The notes below the pieces were generated by a model, which did not search any database, was not told the origin of the DNA, and saw nothing but the letters and a program-made list of their open reading frames with translations. This document shows positions 1 through 5,028 of a stretch of 5,028 nt of DNA, piece after piece (position 1 is the first letter of the stretch; every line of letters starts with the position of its first letter). The DNA is from Treponema sp. (GTDB lineage Bacteria; Spirochaetota; Spirochaetia; Treponematales; Treponemataceae). The position numbers and the translations under genes are program-made. Where the stretch lies: positions 1 to 5,028 of the forward strand of contig DMQP01000209.1 of assembly GCA_003455655.1 (NCBI GenBank), written 5' to 3'.

Positions 1-45
1 AATATCGCAAGTCTTATTCTTGGCGCACAGGGCTTTCTGGGGTAA
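1..45 (+). CDS. Possible 3' end of an upstream gene (partial)
   Basis: Frame 1 is open from the window edge to a TAA at 43-45 and encodes 14 residues, NIASLILGAQGFLG, a hydrophobic small-residue tail plausible as a protein C-terminus. The other two plus frames are also open here, but they run on into the promoter and into the next gene, which makes them less likely. The family cannot be told from so few residues. If real, the gene ends 57 bases before the next start and shares its direction, so some read-through into the downstream operon is possible. No convincing terminator follows it. The call rests on context only. Confidence 0.35.
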   Translation, partial: NIASLILGAQGFLG

Positions 46-58
46 GAACCTGTCAGCC

Positions 59-87
59 TTGTATCGCATTACAATCAGTGCTATACT
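59..87 (+). promoter_or_regulatory. Sigma-70-type promoter with extended -10
   Basis: The -10 hexamer TATACT (82-87) matches TATAAT at five of six positions and is preceded by TGC (79-81), giving an extended -10. A -35-like TTGTAT (59-64) lies exactly 17 bases upstream. Transcription should start near 94, leaving a leader of only about 9 bases before the ATG at 103. The promoter would drive the three plus-strand genes 103-2454. The call is from motif inspection only. The -35 is weak, but the extended -10 compensates. Confidence 0.6.
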
Positions 88-102
88 TTGCTTGGGTGGA
101 TT

Positions 103-912
103 ATGGAAAACGAAAAGATTAAAGACATGCTACTGGACATTCAAGATTCACAACTTGAGTTTACGGTGGTTCAGTCTGGAAAAGAAAGTAAACGCGTTAA
201 CGGTTTGTACAAACCAGACACACGAGAAATAATTCTTCACAACAAAAATTTCAAAACAGACAATGAGATGGTTTACACTGCGGTTCATGAATACACGCAC
301 CACCTTATCAATGAAGAGCAAATTATCGAAAACGGTGGCAAAGATCCGCCTAACCAAAGAGTAAGTCACACTAACTACTTTTGGGCAAAGTTTGCTTCTC
401 TGATTGAAATTGCAGAAAAAAAAGGTTACTACAAAATTGACATTTCCGTTTCTCCAGAACTTGAAGAACTTACAAAAGAAATTCGCGAAAAGTATATTGT
501 TCCCAACGGACAGTTAATGATTGGTTTTGGCAAAGCACTCATGAAAGCACATACACTTTGCGAAGACTGCAACATCCGCTACGAAGATTATGTTGACCGT
601 GTTCTGCAAATTCCACGCACTGCTGCTCAATCGGTTGCACGCGTTGGAACTTTACCTGATGAAGATGCACAACTTGGTTACGACAACATGAAAATTATTG
701 CAGGAATAAAAAAAGCAGACGATCGGGCAAAAGCTCAAGACGCATTCAAAAAAGGAAAGAGTCCAGACAGTGTTATTGCGCTCATGAAGAAAAAAGCAGA
801 AAACACAGACCCTCGTGAAAAACTAGAAAAAGAAAGAGCTCGTCTTACTAAAACTATAAATGAACTAACACAACGACTTGAATATGTGGAGGAGAGTCTT
901 GCGCATCTGTAA
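103..912 (+). CDS. Putative zinc metallopeptidase-like protein with HTH-like region and C-terminal coiled coil
   Basis: This is a 269-residue protein with no signal peptide or membrane segment, so probably cytoplasmic. Residues 62-66 read HEYTH within AVHEYTHHLI, a HExxH zinc-protease signature. His89 in SHTNYFWAKF is a plausible third ligand, with spacing and following aromatics like SprT or ImmA/IrrE-type zincins. Residues 136-228 are helical and include CEDC (153-156) and YEDYVDRVLQIPRTAAQSVA, which resembles the winged/HTH-like pattern of DUF3102 or ParB-type proteins. Residues 236-266 are Lys/Glu-rich and heptad-like, probably a coiled coil. The ATG at 103 was chosen over a TTG at 88, because 88 would lie upstream of the expected transcription start; GGTG at 95-98 can pair with the 16S tail in a normal register. 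It is the first gene of the operon with the secreted protein and rsmG. A protease or regulator role is inference; the substrate is unknown. Confidence 0.75.
   Translation: MENEKIKDMLLDIQDSQLEFTVVQSGKESKRVNGLYKPDTREIILHNKNFKTDNEMVYTAVHEYTHHLINEEQIIENGGKDPPNQRVSHTNYFWAKFASLIEIAEKKGYYKIDISVSPELEELTKEIREKYIVPNGQLMIGFGKALMKAHTLCEDCNIRYEDYVDRVLQIPRTAAQSVARVGTLPDEDAQLGYDNMKIIAGIKKADDRAKAQDAFKKGKSPDSVIALMKKKAENTDPREKLEKERARLTKTINELTQRLEYVEESLAHL
888..894 (+). promoter_or_regulatory. Strong Shine-Dalgarno site that fixes a TTG start
   Basis: GGAGGAG is the strongest ribosome-binding site in the window. It sits inside the last codons of the metallopeptidase-like gene, 4 bases before TTG 899. The ATG at 884 and TTG at 878 in the same frame lie upstream of it and have no such site, so the downstream gene most likely begins at 899. 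Confidence 0.75.
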
Positions 913-1798
913 AAAACTTGCACAAACAGTTAGTCTTGCATCACTTTGTTTTGTTCCCCTTAGTGGATTTTCTCAAAGCATGCCTGAAATGCCCTCTATT
1001 TCTATGCCAGAAATGCCAATCATTACTGTGGGCAACACCAGTGTCGGAGCAAATTCTAGTTCACAAACAAAACAAAATGCGAGCAGTTCAAGTACAACAA
1101 ACACAAGCTCAAGTAATTCGTCAAGTGCAAGCGTTACCGCAAAAGAGTTGCAAACACTTAGTCAGTTAGGTTCACTTGATACACTTAGTTCTTTGTTGGG
1201 TTCAGGTTCATCTTCTAATTCACTCTTGTCTAATTTGTATGGAAGCAACACTCAAACCAACAACACTACTAACTTATTGCTTACACAAATTCTTGAGGAA
1301 CTAGAACGTTTACATGAAAAAGAAAACAGTCAGCAAAACACAGAAGACAGCGCAACTTCAACATACACAGAAATAGAAATTCCACCAACCATAGAACAAA
1401 GCCCTGCACCTTCTGCAAGTGTTACTAAACCTCGACTACTGCGCTTTTTGGTAAACGGTTACAACATTCTAAACACATGCACAAACATTTACATTTCTTC
1501 TCCAGAACAAGACGGAACATTTTTAGTAAGCGGAGACAGACGCTATAACAGTGACGGAAAAATTCGTAGCGAAACATTTCACATTTTATTCCGCACTACT
1601 GGAATAAAAAACGGACTTACTTCTTACAGCGCTGCATCGCAAGTTAACCAAGATTATTTGAATCAGTATTCATTTTTATATCAAATGGCACAAAAGCAAA
1701 ATCTTACAGCAACGCGTACTGGAAACTTAGTTACCTTACGCACTACAGACCCCAACTGGAAACTTGAACTTTTAATTGATTTAGGAACACAGGAATAG
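899..1798 (+). CDS. Secreted Ser/Thr/Asn-rich protein of unknown function
   Basis: I do not recognise the family. From TTG 899 the protein is 299 residues. Residues 1-26 form a Sec-type signal peptide: a basic start (MRICKK), a hydrophobic core and likely cleavage near GFS-Q at 24-26. Cys17 is preceded by ASL, a poor lipobox, so a lipoprotein is less likely. An imperfect repeat follows, MPEMPSIS then MPEMPIIT (28-43), then low-complexity Ser/Thr/Asn-rich sequence (about 52-80 and 101-125), a short charged helix (128-142) and a Pro/Thr-rich linker to about 178. The end, about 179-299, is more ordinary and probably beta-rich, with a single Cys194. The layout suggests a surface or periplasmic domain on a flexible stalk. 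The gene overlaps its upstream neighbour by 14 bases, so translation is probably coupled, and it ends 2 bases before rsmG. The link to rsmG looks like shared transcription rather than shared function. Confidence 0.75.
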   Translation: MRICKKLAQTVSLASLCFVPLSGFSQSMPEMPSISMPEMPIITVGNTSVGANSSSQTKQNASSSSTTNTSSSNSSSASVTAKELQTLSQLGSLDTLSSLLGSGSSSNSLLSNLYGSNTQTNNTTNLLLTQILEELERLHEKENSQQNTEDSATSTYTEIEIPPTIEQSPAPSASVTKPRLLRFLVNGYNILNTCTNIYISSPEQDGTFLVSGDRRYNSDGKIRSETFHILFRTTGIKNGLTSYSAASQVNQDYLNQYSFLYQMAQKQNLTATRTGNLVTLRTTDPNWKLELLIDLGTQE

Positions 1799-1800
1799 TC

Positions 1801-2454
1801 ATGACGCAAAACAAAAAACTTCGTGAAGGTTGCGAAAAACTTTCTCTTACATTAACCGAAGAACAGTTTACAAAACTTGAAACTTACATCGAAGAAATTT
1901 TAGAATTTAATAAAAGCTACAATCTTATGAAAGCAGACAGTGCAGACGAACTTGCAGTTAATCACATTTTAGACAGTCTTGCTTCTTACAAACACATTAA
2001 AGAACTTATTGAATCAAAACCTTCAGACGCAGTTGTTGCAGATATTGGTTCTGGAGGAGGCTGTCCTGGTATTCCTCTTGCAATTGTTTTTCCCAACACA
2101 TCTTTTGTTTTAGTTGAACGAATGGAAAAACGCTGTGTCTTTTTAGAACGCATGGTAAAAAAACTTTCACTTACTAACACGCGCGTAAACTGTAGTGCCG
2201 CTATAGACATTGCACCGCAATCATTCGACATAGAAGTGTTTAGAGCCTTTCATCCCTTTGACAAAAAAATAGTTCAGTTGTTGTTCAAACTTTTAAAACC
2301 TAAGGGAAGTATCGCAGCGTATAAAGCACGTTCTGAAAAAATAAGCGAAGAAATGCAGGCAGTAAGTCATCTTATTCCTTCGTATAAAAAAATTCCGCTT
2401 GTAGTTCCCTTTTTAGAAGACCACGAGCGGAATCTTGTTGTCATACACAAATAA
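1801..2454 (+). CDS. rsmG: 16S rRNA (guanine527-N7)-methyltransferase RsmG
   Basis: RsmG (formerly GidB) transfers a methyl group from S-adenosylmethionine to N7 of G527 in the 530 loop of 16S rRNA; its loss gives low-level streptomycin resistance in several bacteria. The 217-residue length is usual for the family. Visible signatures are FNKSYNL (36-42), HILDSL (55-60), the SAM-binding loop DIGSGGGCPGIPLAI (81-95), the acidic end of the next strand with its helix (LVERMEKRCVFLERM, 104-118), and FRAF (147-150). The ATG follows the previous stop by 2 bases, and AGGA at 1791-1794 is a suitable ribosome-binding site. It is the last gene of the plus-strand operon. In many bacteria rsmG lies beside mnmG or parAB near the origin; that context is absent here. 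Its final codons carry, on the other strand, the terminator of the convergent operon. Confidence 0.93.
   Translation: MTQNKKLREGCEKLSLTLTEEQFTKLETYIEEILEFNKSYNLMKADSADELAVNHILDSLASYKHIKELIESKPSDAVVADIGSGGGCPGIPLAIVFPNTSFVLVERMEKRCVFLERMVKKLSLTNTRVNCSAAIDIAPQSFDIEVFRAFHPFDKKIVQLLFKLLKPKGSIAAYKARSEKISEEMQAVSHLIPSYKKIPLVVPFLEDHERNLVVIHK
2386..2433 (-). terminator. Intrinsic terminator of the minus-strand operon, inside rsmG
   Basis: Read on the minus strand, ATTCCGCTCGT (2433-2423) pairs with ACAAGCGGAAT (2402-2392) over 11 positions with one G-U pair, followed at once by a run of T (2392-2386 is all A on the plus strand). The 20-base loop can form a further small bulged stem. The hairpin begins 21 bases after the TPR gene's stop, the usual place. 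On the plus strand the sequence after the hairpin is AATCTTGTTG, without a good T run, so termination should act mainly on minus-strand transcripts. Confidence 0.8.
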
Positions 2455-3816
2455 CTATTCGAGCGATTTAAGTATTTTAGTAAGCTGCGGTTTTTCAATC
2501 AAATCTATTGGACGACCTTCTGTAAACTTACGAGCTTCATCTGTAAAGGAACCAGCAGTAATACAAAATCCTCTGTCAGAGTTTACATCTTTCATGTGAC
2601 CGTGGAAGTCGCGCAAATACAACTCTCCTGTTGAACCGTTAGTTCTAAAGAATCTAAACAGTTGTGTATCTTCCCAACGAGGGCTAGAAACAAAAGCAAC
2701 AATGTCAGTGTAAACAGAACCCATGTTTATGTCTTCAATTTTTACCCGATTGTTTTTTCCACACAAGGAAATAACAATTTTACGACACAATGCAATAAAG
2801 TCTGTCTGTCCTGCAATCAAATACACATTAAGGTTAGAGTTCTGACTTAATTCCTGATATCGTGAAATAAGCGTGTTAACGTCTTTGTAGTTGGGGTTTA
2901 TATTGCGAATGTTTTTAAGAACATCAAGACCCTTCTGCATCTGATTTGTAGCAATGTAGCACTGAGCAAGTTTGTACATACATTCTTGTTTAATTTCAGA
3001 TTCAGCATTTTTGTGGCGCAAACAAATTTCAAAATCTTGAATAGCAGCAACATTATCGTTATTGCGTGAATGTATTGTTCCTGCAGCAAATGAAGAACGA
3101 GCACCATACACTGGGTCTGCGCGCAAATGCATAAACACTTTCATAGCTTTATCGCCATGACCTTCTGCCATCATTGCATCTGCCATACAGAATAAAATTT
3201 CTTTGTTAGAAGGGTCATCATCAAGTGCACGCTTAAAACAGGGAAGACTGTCGCGGTAATGTTTAAGTTTGTAATAACATTGCGCAAGATACATGTAAAC
3301 TTCGGACGCTTCGGGTTTTATAACAATTGCTTTTTTGAAACAAGGAATTGCTTTTTCATACATGCCGTTCAAATAACAAGCAAGTCCTAAGTTAAAGTTG
3401 ACTTCATAATCATGAGGATTAATTTTATATGCAGCAGGCAAAATGGTAATTGCTTCTGGATATTTTTTTAACTGAACTGCACAAATACCAGCTCTTAGTG
3501 TTACCTTAAAATTATCAATGTCGGGGTTAACCGTTGCCAGTTTAGAAAGTTCATCATATACAGGAAAGGCTTTTTCCCACAAATGTGATGTATAATACAC
3601 TTCACCAATTGCAGTAAGAGCACCAGCATCATGCGGATCTCGAGAAAGTTTTTTGTTTGCATCGCGTACAATCTGAGCTTGATTTTTTGCATGACGGGTT
3701 GTTCCTTTTTTTCCAACTGAACCGCCCTTATTTTTATGAGAGACAATCAGCATCAGAACAACAATAACAGAGAGAACGGAAACTATTGCAATCACAATTG
3801 GGAACAAATTATCCAT
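2455..3816 (-). CDS. Membrane-anchored TPR protein with degenerate Mrr-like C-terminal domain
   Basis: The protein is 453 residues. Residues 4-26 are one hydrophobic segment, followed by basic residues (HKNK, GKK), which predicts an N-terminal anchor with the rest in the cytoplasm. About seven tetratricopeptide repeats span 62-308; the clearest are 137-168 (GLACYLNGMYEKAIPCFKKA) and 171-202. TPRs bind other proteins. Residues 335-452 resemble the restriction-endonuclease-like Mrr domain: DIVAF (371-375), then GFCITAGSFTDEARKF (416-431) and IDLIEKPQLTKIL. The usual (Q/E)xK catalytic motif is missing; the stretch reads LFRFFRT and there is no Lys between 359 and 409, so nuclease activity is doubtful. 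ATG 3816 is preferred to the upstream TTG codons because GAGGA (3829-3825) lies 8 bases before it. It overlaps the aminotransferase gene by 8 bases, suggesting coupled translation. Function is inferred as a scaffold or sensor, not demonstrated. Confidence 0.85.
   Translation of the reverse strand: MDNLFPIVIAIVSVLSVIVVLMLIVSHKNKGGSVGKKGTTRHAKNQAQIVRDANKKLSRDPHDAGALTAIGEVYYTSHLWEKAFPVYDELSKLATVNPDIDNFKVTLRAGICAVQLKKYPEAITILPAAYKINPHDYEVNFNLGLACYLNGMYEKAIPCFKKAIVIKPEASEVYMYLAQCYYKLKHYRDSLPCFKRALDDDPSNKEILFCMADAMMAEGHGDKAMKVFMHLRADPVYGARSSFAAGTIHSRNNDNVAAIQDFEICLRHKNAESEIKQECMYKLAQCYIATNQMQKGLDVLKNIRNINPNYKDVNTLISRYQELSQNSNLNVYLIAGQTDFIALCRKIVISLCGKNNRVKIEDINMGSVYTDIVAFVSSPRWEDTQLFRFFRTNGSTGELYLRDFHGHMKDVNSDRGFCITAGSFTDEARKFTEGRPIDLIEKPQLTKILKSLE
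2459..2495 (+). terminator. Weak candidate terminator of the plus-strand operon, inside the TPR gene
   Basis: TCGAGC (2459-2464) can pair with GCTGCGG (2484-2490) with one bulged G and one U-G pair, followed by TTTTT (2491-2495). It lies 4 bases after the rsmG stop. The stem is short and the 19-base loop is large, so it may work poorly or not at all, but no better plus-strand terminator was seen nearby. Confidence 0.3.
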
Positions 3817-4981
3817 TACGCTTTTCCTCAACAAACTGAGCTATACGCTCTAACGCGGTTTTAATTTTTTCTACTGAAGTTGCATAACAACAACGAATAT
3901 GTCCTTTACCTGCCTGACCAAATGCAGAACCTGGAACAACGGCAACATTATGCTTTTGGAAAAGTTCAGTTGCAAAGGCATCGTCATCCATTCCAGTACT
4001 GCTTATGTCGGGGAACATGTAGAATGCGCCTGTTGGTTCAGGAACAGTAAGACCCATATCACAGAATGCTTTGTACATAAGATTGCGTCGCTGTTGATAA
4101 CTGATGCGCATCTTTTCCACTTCATCCCAACCGTGCTTTAATCCTTCAATAGCGGCATACTGACTCATAATAGGTGCACAAATAGTATTGTACTGGTGAA
4201 GTTTTACAACCTGTGCCATTAAGTCTTCGGGAGCAGCAATCCAACCAATACGCCAACCGGTCATTGCAAAACTTTTTGAAAATCCGTTAAGCAAAATGGT
4301 GTAGTCTTTCATTCCTTCGAAAGAACCAATTGAAGTGTGTTTGAAACCATCGTATACCAGTTCGCAATAAATTTCGTCTGCAATGCACCAGATTTGATTT
4401 TTACGCGCAACAGCAGCAATTTTTTCTAACTCTTCTGCGGGAATCATTGTGCCTGTTGGGTTACTTGGTGAACAGAACATAATTGCCTTTGTTTTAGGAG
4501 TAACTAATGCTTCAAACTGTTTCGCGGTAGGATAAAAACCATTTACACTTGTGTCTAAGCGAACAATTTTTGCACCCGTTAAATGAGCAAGAGGAACATA
4601 GTTTACATAACAAGGTTCACAGACAATCAGTTCATCGCCAGGATTAAGCACTGCACGCAAAACAGCATCGACACCTTCACTTGCACCAACGGTTACCAGC
4701 ACTTCTTTTGCAGGATTGTAATGCAAGTTGTAGCGTTCCATGTAGCGAACAATTTCTTCACGCAGTTCAAGCAAGCCCCAGTTACTGGTGTAAGAAGTCT
4801 GACCTTTTTCAAGGTGATAAAATGCTTCTTCACGCATGAGCCAAGGAGTAGGAAAATCTGGTTCTCCTACAGAAAGAGAAATAACATCATCGTGTCCAAT
4901 AAGCAGTTCAAAAAATTTACGAATTCCGCTTGGTGGTGTTTCTACCATTGCGCGGCTGAATCTGTCCTCGCGAGTGTTCAT
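3809..4981 (-). CDS. Class I PLP-dependent aminotransferase (PatA/AspC-like)
   Basis: The protein is a 390-residue cytoplasmic fold-type I enzyme that moves an amino group between an amino acid and a 2-oxo acid through pyridoxal phosphate. Landmarks are GEPDF (39-43), phosphate-binding GASEG (99-103), the ring-stacking Tyr125, NPTG (174-177), ADEIY with PLP-binding Asp202, FSKSFAMTGWRIG with the Schiff-base Lys236 and Arg244, and Arg363 (HIRCCYA), which should hold the substrate carboxylate. Length and motif order are complete, so it should be active. The N-terminus (PPSGIRKFF, VISLSVGEPDF) is typical of the subgroup often annotated as aspartate aminotransferase or N-acetyl-LL-diaminopimelate aminotransferase (PatA); substrate choice cannot be settled from sequence alone. 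Its ATG overlaps the previous gene's stop as ATGA, and AAGGAG (4989-4994) lies 7 bases upstream. It is followed by the overlapping TPR gene. Confidence 0.93.
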   Translation of the reverse strand: MNTREDRFSRAMVETPPSGIRKFFELLIGHDDVISLSVGEPDFPTPWLMREEAFYHLEKGQTSYTSNWGLLELREEIVRYMERYNLHYNPAKEVLVTVGASEGVDAVLRAVLNPGDELIVCEPCYVNYVPLAHLTGAKIVRLDTSVNGFYPTAKQFEALVTPKTKAIMFCSPSNPTGTMIPAEELEKIAAVARKNQIWCIADEIYCELVYDGFKHTSIGSFEGMKDYTILLNGFSKSFAMTGWRIGWIAAPEDLMAQVVKLHQYNTICAPIMSQYAAIEGLKHGWDEVEKMRISYQQRRNLMYKAFCDMGLTVPEPTGAFYMFPDISSTGMDDDAFATELFQKHNVAVVPGSAFGQAGKGHIRCCYATSVEKIKTALERIAQFVEEKRNG

Positions 4982-5028
4982 GCAATTACTCCTTCGCGAC
5001 CGTCGGGATTCTGTTCAACATAAACAAT
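4978..5028 (-). CDS. 3' end of an upstream gene, possibly an Lrp/AsnC-family regulator (partial)
   Basis: The minus strand is open from the right edge to a TGA at 4980-4978, giving 16 residues, IVYVEQNPDGREGVIA. The stop overlaps the aminotransferase ATG as ATGA and the tail contains that gene's Shine-Dalgarno site, so the two are surely one operon. In Firmicutes and some other bacteria this aminotransferase subgroup often follows an Lrp/AsnC-type regulator whose end is short, charged and finishes in hydrophobic residues. This tail would fit, but the identity is inferred from context and not from a visible domain. Confidence 0.6.
   Translation of the reverse strand: MVYVEQNPDGREGVIA
4989..4994 (-). 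promoter_or_regulatory. Ribosome-binding site for the aminotransferase
   Basis: AAGGAG lies 7 bases before ATG 4981 and inside the last codons of the upstream gene. It supports the start at 4981 and re-initiation or coupled translation across the ATGA junction. Confidence 0.8.

Noticed and set aside
29..60. Hairpin AGGGCT/AGCCTT with an inner GGT/ACC stem around the possible stop at 43-45
   Set aside because: The stem is short with a wobble pair, has no T run after it and overlaps the -35 region, so a terminator or operator is not supported.
88..102. TTG start at 88 for the zincin-like gene
   Set aside because: It would begin before the predicted transcription start and has no ribosome-binding site upstream; ATG 103 fits better.
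946..952. Lipoprotein signal at Cys17 of the secreted protein
   Set aside because: The residues before the cysteine are ASL, with Leu at -1, and the hydrophobic core runs past it, so ordinary signal peptidase I cleavage is more likely.
1052..1273. Tandem DNA repeat array in the Ser/Thr/Asn-rich region
   Set aside because: The protein is low in complexity, but codons vary and no exact repeated DNA unit longer than a few bases was seen.
2461..2814. Active restriction-modification or defence system
   Set aside because: The Mrr-like domain lacks the catalytic lysine motif, the protein is membrane-anchored, and no methyltransferase or other defence gene is in the window.
4583..5023. 146-codon open frame on the plus strand opposite the aminotransferase
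   Set aside because: It lies wholly antisense to a complete, motif-rich enzyme and to the end of its upstream neighbour; the protein has no recognisable features and no ribosome-binding site was seen.

Overview
This is a compact stretch of bacterial chromosome, AT-rich, with short Shine-Dalgarno-led genes packed end to end. The proteins look most like those of a host-associated spirochaete of the Treponema group. That is a judgement from protein style (a membrane-anchored TPR protein ending in an Mrr-like domain, a divergent RsmG, a PatA/AspC-type aminotransferase) and not from a database match. No tRNA, rRNA, CRISPR array, insertion sequence or long repeat was seen.

The left half is a plus-strand operon. 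After the possible tail of an earlier gene (stop near 45), a good extended -10 promoter (59-87) sits just in front of three tightly joined genes. The first encodes a cytoplasmic protein with a zincin HExxH motif, a helix-turn-helix-like middle and a coiled-coil end (103-912). The second encodes a secreted Ser/Thr/Asn-rich protein of unknown function that starts at TTG inside the first gene (899-1798). The third is rsmG, the 16S rRNA G527 N7-methyltransferase (1801-2454).

The right half is a minus-strand operon entering from beyond the right edge. It holds the last 16 codons of an upstream gene (possibly an Lrp/AsnC-type regulator), a class I PLP-dependent aminotransferase (3809-4981) joined to it by an ATGA overlap, and a membrane-anchored TPR protein with a degenerate restriction-endonuclease-like C-terminus (2455-3816) that overlaps the aminotransferase by 8 bases.

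The two operons converge with no intergenic base: the rsmG stop ends at 2454 and the TPR stop begins at 2455. The minus-strand operon appears to end at a good intrinsic terminator that lies inside the rsmG coding sequence (2386-2433). A weaker plus-strand candidate lies inside the 3' end of the TPR gene (2459-2495). The two mRNAs should therefore overlap tail to tail.

The most interesting points are the embedded terminator, the zincin/HTH/coiled-coil protein, and the TPR protein whose Mrr-like domain lacks the usual catalytic lysine motif. No complete, clearly new multi-gene system is demonstrated.
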